DNA of 64,000 nucleotides. It comes from Streptomyces sp. BK340. GTDB taxonomy: Bacteria > Actinomycetota > Actinomycetes > Streptomycetales > Streptomycetaceae. The DNA is taken from assembly GCF_007827595.1 (NCBI RefSeq), contig NZ_VISR01000018.1:1-64000 (forward strand), in the 5' to 3' direction. Numbering within the stretch: the stretch's first letter is position 1; the number at the start of each line of letters is the position of its first letter. The notes under the pieces were generated by a model, which was not told the origin of the DNA, ran no database searches, and saw only the letters and a program-made list of their open reading frames with translations. A program made the translations under genes and the position numbers. Shown piece after piece: positions 36,015-44,630 of this stretch.

Positions 36015-38519
36015 TCATCCCCTCAGGGTCTCCTCGAGCACCCGGGCCAGCGAGTTCGCGTCCGGTCCCGGCAGGGGTGCGCCCGCTCCGGTGGTGACGT
36101 AGAACGCGTCGACCGCGTTGGCGCCCAGGGTGCTGACGTGCATGCTGCGCACCCGCACTCCGGCCTTCTCCAGGGCCATCCCGATCCGGTGCAGCAGTCC
36201 GGGGGCGTCCTGGGTCCGCACCTCGATCACGGTGGCGTGGTGGGAGGCGGCCGGGGCCACCCGCACCCGGGGCGGCGGGGCCACCCAGCCGCGGCGGCGC
36301 GGGTAGGCCGCGTCCCGCTCTGCGAGACGGCCCGCGATGTCGAGGGAGCCGTCGAGGGCGCGGACGAGATCGGCGCGCAGCCGGGCGGCCTGCGGCAGGG
36401 AGCCGTACTCGGCCGCGACCCGCCAGTTCAGCAGCAGGACCGAGCCGTCGTCGACGTCGTCGGGCAGGCTGAGGGCGCTCAGCTCGGCCGTGCGGACGGT
36501 CAGGCGGTGGACGGCGAGGACACCGGCGACCGCGGGCAGCACGGCGGGCTGGTCCGGTACGGCGATGACCAGCTCCACGCCGAGCGGCTCGGGCGCGCCG
36601 GAGGCCTCCTCCCCGGGTAGCGGCTCCTTCTGTGCGCGCAGGGCGAGCACCGGGCTGCCGGTGCGGAAGGCCTCGATGGCGAGGCGTTCCTGCTCGGCCG
36701 TGGGCGCGGCGGGCTCGGGTTCCTCGGGGAGGTCCCCGGCGAGGACGGCGGAGACGCGCCGTACGAGGTCGGCGACGAGGGAACCGCGCCAGGACGACCA
36801 GGCGGCCGGGCCGGTGGCCAGGGCGTCCGCCTCGGTGAGGGCGTGCAGGAGCTCCAGCGTGCTCTGGGTGCCGACGGCCTCGGCGACCGAGCGGACGGTC
36901 GCGGGGTCCTCCAGGTCGCGCCGGGTGGCCGTCTCGATGAGCAGGAGGTGGTGTCGTACGAGCGTCGACAGCACCGCCACGTCCGCGCGGTCGAAGCCGA
37001 TCCGGACGGCCATGTCCTTGGCGATGATCTCGCCGGCCACGGAGTGGTCGCCGGGCCAGCCCTTGCCGATGTCGTGCAGTAGGGCGGAGACGAGGAGCAG
37101 GTCGGGGCGGCTGACCCGGCGGGTCAGCTCGGAGGCGCGGACCGCCGTCTCGATCAGGTGCCGGTCCACGGTCCAGATGTGGACGGCGTTGCGCTGCGGG
37201 CGGCAGCGGACCCGCTCCCAGTCCGGCAGGAGGTGGCTGATCAGGCCCTCCGCCTCCAGGGCCTCCCAGACGTCGACGGTGGGGCGGCCGGAGCCGAGCA
37301 GGGTCACCAGCTGTTCGCGGGCCTCGGCGGGCCAGGGCGTGGGCAGGGGGCGCGCGGTGGCGGCCATGCGTCGTACGGCGTGCAGGGAGAGCGGAAGTCC
37401 GGCCTGCGCGGCGGCGGCCGCGGCGCGCAGCGGGAGCACGGGGTCGCGTTCGGGGCGTGCGGTCCGGGCGAGCACCACCTCGCCGTCCTGTTCCACCACC
37501 CCTTCGGCCAGCGGGGAGCGTTCGGCGACCGGTTTGCCGCCGCCCAGCATGGCGCGCAGACGCGGGCGGACGGCGCGCGAGCGCAGCACACGCCCCACTT
37601 CGCGCCAGGTGACGTCGCTGGCGTACGAGATCACGCGCGCCGATTCGTAGACCTGCCGCAGCAGGGTGTCGGCGTCCAGCAGGCCCAGCTCGGCCGCGAC
37701 CTGGTCCTGTTCCTGCAGTGCGAGCCGGTCGGTGGCCCGGCCGGTGGCCAGGTGCAGGGCGTCCCGGACGTCGAGCAGGCGCCGGCGTGCCTCGGCGAGG
37801 CCCTCACGCGGGGCGTCGGCCAGCCAGGAGGCGGCCACGGCGCGCAGGGCGGTGGCGTCCCTGAGGCCGCCGCGGGCCTCCTTGAGGTCGGGCTCCAGGA
37901 GGTACTGCAGCTCGCCCTGGCGCTCGGCGCGGTCGGCACAGAGTTCCTGGAGCTCGGGCAGGCGCTTGGGCGCCTGGTTGCGCCAGTCGGCCAGGACGGC
38001 CGTGCGCAGTGCGGCGGTGAAGCCGAGGTCGCCGGCAAGGTGACGGGCGTCCAGGAGGCCGAGTTGGACTTTCAAATCCTCCCCGGCCGTCTTGCGGGCC
38101 TCCGCGGGCGTGCGCACGGAGTGGTCGAGGGCGAGGCCGAGGTCCCAGACGGGGTACCAGAGGCGGTCGGCCAGGGCGGCGACCGCACCGGGGTCGCTCC
38201 CGTCGTGCAGCAGGAGGAGGTCGAGATCGCTGCGCGGGGAAAGCTCGCCGCGGCCGTAACCGCCGACAGCGACGAGCGAGATGCCCTTCAGGCCCTCCCG
38301 TCGCCCGCCGCCGCCCTTCGGTGAACGCTGCTCCGCTTCCTCGTCCGCTCCGGCCGCCGCCGTGAAGAGCCCGGCGAGCCAGCCGTCGGTCAGTTCGGCG
38401 AGGGCGGCACGGCGCGGCGGCCCGGACCGCGCCCCCTCGGTGAGGAGGCGCAGCCGGGCCGCCGCGTAGCCGCTGGGTCCCGAGTCATCCGCTTCGTTCC
38501 GCACATCCGTACCCGTCAC
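36015..38519 (-). CDS. glnD: bifunctional PII nucleotidyltransferase / nucleotidyl-removing enzyme GlnD
   Basis: Modifies and demodifies PII according to glutamine. GTG 38519 (VTGTDVRNEADDS) gives 834 residues. Nucleotidyltransferase motif GGYGRGELSPRSDLDLLL near residue 105, HD domain LLHDIGKGWPGDHSVAG near 480, and two C-terminal ACT domains (VELVIAVPDQPAV, then TVIEVRTQDAPGLLHRIG). In Streptomyces the enzyme adenylylates PII at the T loop. Directly downstream of glnK (25 bp). Confidence 0.95.
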   Translation of the reverse strand: MTGTDVRNEADDSGPSGYAAARLRLLTEGARSGPPRRAALAELTDGWLAGLFTAAAGADEEAEQRSPKGGGGRREGLKGISLVAVGGYGRGELSPRSDLDLLLLHDGSDPGAVAALADRLWYPVWDLGLALDHSVRTPAEARKTAGEDLKVQLGLLDARHLAGDLGFTAALRTAVLADWRNQAPKRLPELQELCADRAERQGELQYLLEPDLKEARGGLRDATALRAVAASWLADAPREGLAEARRRLLDVRDALHLATGRATDRLALQEQDQVAAELGLLDADTLLRQVYESARVISYASDVTWREVGRVLRSRAVRPRLRAMLGGGKPVAERSPLAEGVVEQDGEVVLARTARPERDPVLPLRAAAAAAQAGLPLSLHAVRRMAATARPLPTPWPAEAREQLVTLLGSGRPTVDVWEALEAEGLISHLLPDWERVRCRPQRNAVHIWTVDRHLIETAVRASELTRRVSRPDLLLVSALLHDIGKGWPGDHSVAGEIIAKDMAVRIGFDRADVAVLSTLVRHHLLLIETATRRDLEDPATVRSVAEAVGTQSTLELLHALTEADALATGPAAWSSWRGSLVADLVRRVSAVLAGDLPEEPEPAAPTAEQERLAIEAFRTGSPVLALRAQKEPLPGEEASGAPEPLGVELVIAVPDQPAVLPAVAGVLAVHRLTVRTAELSALSLPDDVDDGSVLLLNWRVAAEYGSLPQAARLRADLVRALDGSLDIAGRLAERDAAYPRRRGWVAPPPRVRVAPAASHHATVIEVRTQDAPGLLHRIGMALEKAGVRVRSMHVSTLGANAVDAFYVTTGAGAPLPGPDANSLARVLEETLRG

Positions 38520-38544
38520 CCAGCGACTCCTGTCTTGTGTCGTG

Positions 38545-38883
38545 TCAGAGCGCGTCCGGGCCGCGCTCGCCGGTACGGACTCGTACGGCCGTCTCGACCG
38601 GCTGGGACCAGACCTTGCCGTCACCGATCTTGCCGGTGCGGGCCGCCTTGACGACGACCTCGATCAGCTGCTCGGCGTCGTCGTCCTCGGCCAGCACCTC
38701 GATGCGGATCTTGGGGACCAGGTCGACGGTGTACTCCGCACCGCGGTAGACCTCGGTGTGACCCCGCTGACGACCGTAACCGCTTGCCTCGGTGACCGTC
38801 AGCCCGTGGACGCCGAAGGCCTGCAGGGCCTCCTTGATCTCGTCCAGCCGGTGGGGCTTGACGACGGCGGTGATGAGCTTCAT
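38545..38883 (-). CDS. glnK: nitrogen regulatory PII protein GlnK
   Basis: 112 residues from ATG 38883, which overlaps the amtB stop (ATGA). The T loop reads GQRGHTEVYRGAEYTVDLVPK-like, with the modifiable tyrosine in VYRGAEY. PII signal: binds ATP/ADP and 2-oxoglutarate and gates AmtB. Order amtB-glnK-glnD is standard in actinobacteria. Confidence 0.97.
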   Translation of the reverse strand: MKLITAVVKPHRLDEIKEALQAFGVHGLTVTEASGYGRQRGHTEVYRGAEYTVDLVPKIRIEVLAEDDDAEQLIEVVVKAARTGKIGDGKVWSQPVETAVRVRTGERGPDAL

Positions 38884-40220
38884 GCGTCCACCTTCTTGGT
38901 CTGCGCGGCGGCCATGGCCGGGGCGTGTGCGGATCCGATGACACCGCCGCCGGCCCCGCTGAAGTCGTACGCGGTCTCGGCGTGCTCCGCCTGGTCGATG
39001 CCCGAGATCTCCTCGTCCTCGGTGACCCGCATTCCGATGGTCTTGTCGAGGAGGAAGGCGAGGACCGCGGAGACGATCAGGGAGTAGGCGAGGACCGCGC
39101 CGACACCGGCGCACTGCTTCCACAGCTGGGTCCAGCTGTGGTCGCCGTAGAAGACACCGGTCGCGGTGGACTGGCCCTTGCCGGTGGCGAAGAAGCCGAT
39201 CAGCAGGGAGCCGAGGATGCCGCCGACCATGTGGACACCGACGACGTCGAGCGAGTCGTCGTAGCCGAACCTGAACTTCAGACCGACGGCCGCGGCGCAG
39301 GCGACACCGGCGATGGCGCCGACGGCGATCGCACCGAGGGGGGAGACCGCGCCACCGGACGGAGTGATCGCGACCAGACCGGCGACCGCGCCGGAGGCAG
39401 CACCCAGCGTGGTGAACGCGCCGTGCCGGATCTTCTCGTAGGCGAGCCAGGCCAGCATGGCGGCGGCCGTCGCGACCTGCGTGTTGACGAACATCAGCGC
39501 GCCGACGCCGTCGTCGTTGCCGAGCCACGAGCCGGCGTTGAAGCCGAACCAGCCGAACCACAGCAGACCGGCACCGAGCATGACCAGCGGGAGGCTGTGC
39601 GGGCGCATCGGGTCCTTCTTGAAGCCGACGCGCTTGCCGATGACCAGGATCACGCCGAGCGCCCCGGCACCCGCGTTGATGTGGACCGCCGTACCACCGG
39701 CGAAGTCGATCACGCCGAGCTTGTAGGCCCAGCCGTCGGCGCCCCAGACCCAGTGGGCGACCGGTACGTAGACGAGGGTGAGCCACAGGGCGATGAAGAG
39801 CGACCAGGCCGAGAACTTGACGCGGTCCGCGAGGGCGCCGCTTATCAGGGCCGGCGTGATGATCGCGAACATCATCTGGAAGACCATGAAGACGAAGATC
39901 GGGATGCTGTAGCCGTCCCACAGCTGGGTCAGTCCGATGTTGCTGAGCCCGAACCAGTCGGAGTTCCAGCCGATGAGGCTGTTGTTCGTGCCGAAGGCGA
40001 GGGAGAAGCCGTAGAGCACCCACAGAATGGTGACGATGCCCATGCTGATGAAGCTCATCATCAGCATGTTGAGGGTGCTCTTGACGCGGACCATGCCTCC
40101 GTAGAAGAAGGCCAGGCCCGGGGTCATGAGCAGCACCAGGGCGGAACAGATGAGCATGAAGCCTGTGTTCGCGGACGACAGCTTGGGTGCCTCCGCGGCA
40201 AGCGTGATGGCTGGTGCCAT
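38880..40220 (-). CDS. amtB: ammonium transporter AmtB
   Basis: 446 residues, eleven TM helices, starting MAPAITLAAEAPKLSSANTG. The twin pore histidines lie in FAGGTAVHINAGAGALG and LDVVGVHMVGGILGS. Phe-gate region FFYGGMVRVKSTLN is near the N-terminus. Start chosen at ATG 40220, with GAGGAGAC upstream. A GlnR-type motif lies about 130 bp upstream, so expression should rise under nitrogen limitation. Confidence 0.97.
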   Translation of the reverse strand: MAPAITLAAEAPKLSSANTGFMLICSALVLLMTPGLAFFYGGMVRVKSTLNMLMMSFISMGIVTILWVLYGFSLAFGTNNSLIGWNSDWFGLSNIGLTQLWDGYSIPIFVFMVFQMMFAIITPALISGALADRVKFSAWSLFIALWLTLVYVPVAHWVWGADGWAYKLGVIDFAGGTAVHINAGAGALGVILVIGKRVGFKKDPMRPHSLPLVMLGAGLLWFGWFGFNAGSWLGNDDGVGALMFVNTQVATAAAMLAWLAYEKIRHGAFTTLGAASGAVAGLVAITPSGGAVSPLGAIAVGAIAGVACAAAVGLKFRFGYDDSLDVVGVHMVGGILGSLLIGFFATGKGQSTATGVFYGDHSWTQLWKQCAGVGAVLAYSLIVSAVLAFLLDKTIGMRVTEDEEISGIDQAEHAETAYDFSGAGGGVIGSAHAPAMAAAQTKKVDA

Positions 40221-40346
40221 CGGCGTCTCCTCGTCGGTTGGTACGGCCCCGTGCGGGCGGTGCCTGAGCGGTCCGGGCAATTGAGGGGTGGGCCGGTTAT
40301 GCGCCACGAGATTGGCGCAGCGCGGTTTCGGTGGAAGCCCCTCGTT

Positions 40347-40362
40347 GTTTCGCCGGGGTGAC
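40347..40362 (-). promoter_or_regulatory. GlnR-type box upstream of amtB
   Basis: GTTTC-N6-GTGAC (read on the plus strand) is the reverse of the actinobacterial GlnR pattern GTnAC-N6-GAAAC. A second degenerate pair (GCCTG-N6-TACGC) follows after 6 bases at 40369-40384, giving the a-b-a-b phasing of strong GlnR sites. amtB is a known GlnR target in Streptomyces; binding here is inferred from motif and location. Confidence 0.65.
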
Positions 40363-40563
40363 GAAGGTGCCTGGCGTGTTACGCATAGATGAAGTGCAAG
40401 ATGTCCGGCCGCGGGATCGTTATCGTGGCGCAACCTTCTCCGGGAGATCCTTCCGGCGGAAAAGGGCCGGCCGCGGCGGGCCTTCCGATGACCTGGCATG
40501 GGGGAGCCGAGTCGGGCAGTTCGGGAGGACCGGCCGCGGCCGGGGCATGCGTGTCCTGCGGTG

Positions 40564-42024
40564 TCAGACGGCCTCGGCGGTCTCCGGGAGGTCGACGGCG
40601 AGCTGGTCGGTGAGGTCGACGACGGCGCTGAGATCACCGAAGTCGCGCACGGCCGTGTCGACCGTCTTTCGAATACGAGTGTTCACCCGCTCCGAACGGA
40701 CCTTCTTGGCGATGTCCATGGCCTGCGAGGCGAACTCCGTGCTGCGCTCGGGCTCGCGCCGGAGCAGGTGCACGGTGGCCATGCCGATCAGGTTCAGCGC
40801 GTAGGACCGCTGGTGCTCGCTGTCCTTGGCGAACCGGTCCACCGCCTGCTGCATCAGCGGCTCGGCCAGCGAGGCATAGGTGGGGCTGCGGCCGGCGACG
40901 TAGGCGAGGTCGCGGAAGGAGTGGGAGTTCTCCCCGTACAGCTCGGCCTTGGAGAAGAAGCGGATCCAGTCGGGGTCGGGCTCGTCCCACTCGTCGGCCT
41001 CGGTGAAGGTGTCCTCGGCCATCCGGACCGCCCGCTTGCACTTGCCGGGCTGGCCCATGTTGGCGTAGGCGCGGGCCTCCATCGCATACAGCATCGCCTG
41101 GGTGCGCGGGCTCGCGCAGTCGCGGCTGCCGTACTGGGCGAGGTGGATCAGCTCCAGGGCGTCGTCGGGCCGGCCGAGATGGATCATCTGGCGGCTCATG
41201 CTGGAGAGGATGTAGGAGCCGAGCGGCTTGTCGCCGGCCTCCTTGGCGGCGTGCAGGGCGAGGACGAAGTACTTCTGCGCGGTGGGCTGGAGCCCGACGT
41301 CGTACGACATCCAGCCGGCCAGCTCGGCCAGCTCGGCGGCGACCTTGAAGAGCTTGCGGGCCGTGGCCTCGGGCTGGGGTTCCTGGAGGAGGTCGGTGAC
41401 CTCGTGCAGCTGACCCACGACCGCCTTGCGGCGCAGGCCGCCGCCGCACTGGGCGTCCCACTGGCGGAACATCCGGGTGGTGGACTCCAGCAGGTCCAGC
41501 TCGGGCTTGGACAGCCGGCCGGGCCTGCGGGACTCGAAGACGGGCTCGAAGTCGGCATCGGACGGGACCGGCGAGGAAGGGGCAGGCACGAGCCAGCGCT
41601 GCATGGGCTCGATGAGGGACGGGCCCGCGGACAGGGCCAGCGAGGTCCCGAGGAAGCCGCGCCGCGCGAGCATCAGGTCGCTGCGCGAGAACTCGCTGAG
41701 GAGGGCCACCGTCTGCGGACCCGTCCAGGGCAGGTCGACGCCGGACGCGGAGGGTGACTGACGTGCGGCGCGCAGACCGAGGTCCTCGATGGAGACGACA
41801 CAGCCGAAGCGCTCCGAGAACAGCTCGGAGAGGATCCGCGGGATCGGCTCGCGCGGGTTCTCCCCGTCCAGCCAGCGGCGCACCCGTGAGGTGTCGGTGG
41901 AGATGTGGTTGGCACCCAACTGGCGTGCTCTGCGGTTCACCTGACGGGCCAGCTCGCCCTTGGACCAGCCGCTGCGCACGAACCACGAACCGAGCAGCTC
42001 GTTGGGGCGCTTGTCAGCGTTCAT
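40564..42024 (-). CDS. nsdA: NsdA, negative regulator of sporulation and antibiotic production
   Basis: ATG 42024 (MNADKRPNELLGSWFVRSGWSKGELARQVN) gives 486 residues. N-terminal HTH-like domain (residues about 15-60) with the RVRRWLDGENPREPIPRIL segment, a mid-protein LGTSLALSAGPSLIEPMQRW stretch, and a C-terminal TPR-like array (residues about 200-450). This is the Streptomyces nsd family, disruption of which raises antibiotic production and sporulation in S. coelicolor. Located between amtB and the prim-pol gene as in that genus. Confidence 0.93.
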   Translation of the reverse strand: MNADKRPNELLGSWFVRSGWSKGELARQVNRRARQLGANHISTDTSRVRRWLDGENPREPIPRILSELFSERFGCVVSIEDLGLRAARQSPSASGVDLPWTGPQTVALLSEFSRSDLMLARRGFLGTSLALSAGPSLIEPMQRWLVPAPSSPVPSDADFEPVFESRRPGRLSKPELDLLESTTRMFRQWDAQCGGGLRRKAVVGQLHEVTDLLQEPQPEATARKLFKVAAELAELAGWMSYDVGLQPTAQKYFVLALHAAKEAGDKPLGSYILSSMSRQMIHLGRPDDALELIHLAQYGSRDCASPRTQAMLYAMEARAYANMGQPGKCKRAVRMAEDTFTEADEWDEPDPDWIRFFSKAELYGENSHSFRDLAYVAGRSPTYASLAEPLMQQAVDRFAKDSEHQRSYALNLIGMATVHLLRREPERSTEFASQAMDIAKKVRSERVNTRIRKTVDTAVRDFGDLSAVVDLTDQLAVDLPETAEAV

Positions 42025-42505
42025 CTCGCTACCGCCGTTGCCGCCCACTGGAACGCCCCCATCCCTGAGACCACTTGTCGCCGAATGCGCCAAGCCCTAT
42101 CAGAATGCCGGTAAATACGGCCTCTCGTCCGCCGGTTCTCACCCTTCGAACGAGCTGACGACTCGCCTCCGGCATACCCACGGATGCATATGCCCCCAGG
42201 ACTCGCGCACTCACAGTAATCCTACGATCACCGTCCCAGCCATGGCGATCCCTGAAACGCCACCATTCGCCACCCCTTCGAATGAACTCACGATGGCCTC
42301 CTCGCGATTCACTTGACATAGGACGGCCGGAAGTGGGCGGAGTGGTGCACACAGGGGCGCGCGAACTCCCATGCACCCCCCGCGACGCTACAAAGCGCCG
42401 CCTTGGCCTCGCAGGGGTGAGGGAAGTCGGAGCCGTAGCGTCACGTTCCGCTTCCGTCTCGCTCCGTGTCGTAACCACCGGCGCGCTGGACCCGTTGGAG
42501 GGGGC
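42025..42505. other. nsdA / prim-pol divergent promoter region
   Basis: 481 bp without a gene. A TTGACA at 42313-42318 could be a -35 toward the plus-strand gene, though I see no good -10 at the right distance. A slightly lower-GC stretch spans about 42100-42300. Short frames here are shadows. Confidence 0.45.
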
Positions 42506-43168
42506 ATGGGCTTCACGATCGGCGGCATTCGCGAGATCCGCTCCGGCGCGCGTCGACGCGGCCGCACGTCGGAGTGCACCGCCGTCGCCGAGTTCACCGG
42601 ACTGTGGGGCTGGGACGTGGTGCCGGGCGCACGAGCCGCGGCGGGCACCTGCTCCTGCGGGCACCCGGACTGTCCGGCGCCGGGCGCACACCCGCTGGAC
42701 TTCGCGCCGCAGGTGCCGGCCGGGGCCACGCTCGACGAGGCGTTCAAGGCCTGGGCCGAGTTCCCGGGCGCGTCCGTGATGCTGCCCGTCGGCCGTGCGT
42801 TCGACGTCGTCGAGGTCGCCGAGCCCGCCGGGCGCCGCGCCCTGGTCCGTCTCGAACGCATGGGCCTTCCGCTCGGCCCGGTCGCCGCGACCCCGGACGG
42901 CCGCGCCCACTTCTTCGTCGCTCCCGGTGCCGCGGCCGAGCTGCCCCAGCTGCTCTACCGCATGGGCTGGGACGACCCGTCCGCCCTGGACCTGCGCGGC
43001 CTCGGCCCGGGCACGTACATCACCGCCCCGCCCTCCGACCGGGGCGGCCTCGGCCCGGTGCGCTGGCTGCGCCCGCCGGCCCTGGACTCGGCGACCCGGC
43101 CACCGGCGGCACGGCTGCTGCTGGGCACGCTGGCGTATGTGGCGCACCGGTCGCGGGCGCGGGCCTAG
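42506..43168 (+). CDS. prim-pol-domain protein (primase/polymerase N-terminal type), 220 aa
   Basis: ATG 42506 preceded by GGAGGGGG. The sequence FTGLWGWDVVPGARA, CSCGHPDCPAPGAHP (the zinc-like Cys/His loop of the family), FDVVEVAE, and RAHFFVAPG follow the plan of the archaeo-eukaryotic primase-like domain used by plasmid and phage primases. The usual catalytic DxD is replaced by a D-V-V-E arrangement, so activity is doubtful. There is no attached helicase. Streptomyces chromosomes conserve this stand-alone protein next to nsdA. Confidence 0.8.
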   Translation: MGFTIGGIREIRSGARRRGRTSECTAVAEFTGLWGWDVVPGARAAAGTCSCGHPDCPAPGAHPLDFAPQVPAGATLDEAFKAWAEFPGASVMLPVGRAFDVVEVAEPAGRRALVRLERMGLPLGPVAATPDGRAHFFVAPGAAAELPQLLYRMGWDDPSALDLRGLGPGTYITAPPSDRGGLGPVRWLRPPALDSATRPPAARLLLGTLAYVAHRSRARA

Positions 43169-43183
43169 CGAGCCGTACAAGGC

Positions 43184-43224
43184 GAAGCGCCCGTCCCCAA
43201 CTGCACCTTGGGAGCGGGCGCTTC
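43184..43224. terminator. bidirectional terminator between prim-pol gene and ftsY
   Basis: A 10-bp stem (43184-43193 with 43215-43224) with a 21-nt loop, followed on the plus strand by TTT. The two genes converge here. Confidence 0.8.
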
Positions 43225-43255
43225 TTTGCGCCGGGGGTATTTTCACCCCCTGCGG

Positions 43256-44458
43256 TCAGTCACCGATGAGGGCATCCACGAACGCCTCCGGCTCGAACGG
43301 CGCCAGGTCGTCGGCGCCCTCGCCGAGGCCGATCAGCTTGACCGGCACACCCAGCTCGCGCTGGACCGCGACCACGATGCCGCCCTTGGCCGTGCCGTCC
43401 AGCTTGGTCAGCACGATGCCGGTGATGTCGACGACCTCGGCGAACACCCGGGCCTGCACCAGACCGTTCTGGCCGGTGGTGGCGTCGAGGACGAGCAGCA
43501 CCTCGTCCAGCGGCGCGTGCTTCTCGACCACGCGCTTGACCTTGCCCAGCTCGTCCATGAGGCCGGTCTTGGTGTGCAGGCGACCTGCGGTGTCGATGAG
43601 GACGACGTCGACCCCCATCTCCTTGCCCTCCTTGACCGCGTCGAAGGCGACGGAGGCGGGGTCACCGGCCTCCGGCCCGCGCACGGTGTACGCGCCGACG
43701 CGCTCGCCCCAGGTCTGCAGCTGGTCGGCGGCGGCGGCACGGAAGGTGTCGGCGGCGCCGAGGACGACGGTACGGCCGTCGGCGACCAGGACGCGGGCGA
43801 GTTTGCCGGTGGTGGTGGTCTTGCCGGTGCCGTTGACACCGACGACCATCACGATGCCGGGCTTGCGGTCCTCGGGCTCGGTCTTGACCGTGCGGTCGAC
43901 GTCGGTGCCGACGAGCTTGAGCAGCTCTTCGCGCAGCAGGCCGCGCAGCTCCTCGGGGGTGCGGGTGCCGAGCACCTTCACGCGCTCGCGCAGCCGCTCG
44001 ACCAGCTCCTGCGTGGGCTGCACGCCGACATCGGCGGTGAGCAGCGTGTCCTCGACCTCCTCCCAGGTGTCCTCGTCGAGGTGCTCGCGGGACAGCAGCG
44101 TGAGCAGGCCCTTGCCGAGGGCGTTCTGCGAGCGGGACAGGCGGGTGCGCAGGCGGACCAGCCGCCCGGCGGTGGGCTCCGGGATCTCGATCTCGGGAGC
44201 CTCGACAGTGGGGGGCTCCTCCACGGCGACCGGTGCCGAGCCGCCGGGGAGATCCACCTCCTCGATCGTCCGGCGCGGTTCGTCGCGCGGCGTCTCGGCC
44301 TCGTCGCCGACGTGCGGCTCGGCCGGTGGCGCGGTGATGTCGGGCGCGGCGGGCGGTGGCGGGGGCAGCGGCTTCCTGCGCCGGCTGCCGACGATGAGCC
44401 CGCCGAGCGCGCCGAGCACGACCACGGCGATGACTACAGCAAGGATGACGGTTTCCAT
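43256..44458 (-). CDS. ftsY: signal recognition particle receptor FtsY
   Basis: ATG 44458 gives 400 residues. An N-terminal TM helix (METVILAVVIAVVVLGALGGLIVGS) replaces the acidic A domain of E. coli; a Glu/Pro-rich linker runs to about residue 95. NG domain: VVGVNGTGKTTTTGKLA (G1), LIDTAGRLHTK (G3), LTKLDGTAKGG (G4). Pairs with Ffh, encoded 8 kb away in this window. Confidence 0.97.
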   Translation of the reverse strand: METVILAVVIAVVVLGALGGLIVGSRRRKPLPPPPPAAPDITAPPAEPHVGDEAETPRDEPRRTIEEVDLPGGSAPVAVEEPPTVEAPEIEIPEPTAGRLVRLRTRLSRSQNALGKGLLTLLSREHLDEDTWEEVEDTLLTADVGVQPTQELVERLRERVKVLGTRTPEELRGLLREELLKLVGTDVDRTVKTEPEDRKPGIVMVVGVNGTGKTTTTGKLARVLVADGRTVVLGAADTFRAAAADQLQTWGERVGAYTVRGPEAGDPASVAFDAVKEGKEMGVDVVLIDTAGRLHTKTGLMDELGKVKRVVEKHAPLDEVLLVLDATTGQNGLVQARVFAEVVDITGIVLTKLDGTAKGGIVVAVQRELGVPVKLIGLGEGADDLAPFEPEAFVDALIGD

Positions 44459-44565
44459 AACCCGTCCAGTATCAGCCATGGGTTACGACGAACCCCTGCT
44501 TGTCGCTTCCTCCGAGGGACAAAGGCCCCTTTCAGGCATGACTCAGATCAAAGTACGATGGCACC

Positions 44566-44589
44566 GACTCTATCAACGCGCGTAGAGTC
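44566..44589 (+). promoter_or_regulatory. inverted repeat upstream of the NCS1 permease gene
   Basis: GACTCTA-N10-TAGAGTC is a perfect 7+7 repeat 42 bp before the permease ATG. The spacer TCAACGCGCG is CG-rich. It can be an operator for a dimeric repressor or an RNA stem in the leader; nothing further in the sequence decides between them. Confidence 0.5.
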
Positions 44590-44630
44590 CCCACGTCCCC
44601 AGTCCCCCCACCCCTAGGGCACCGTCTTTC

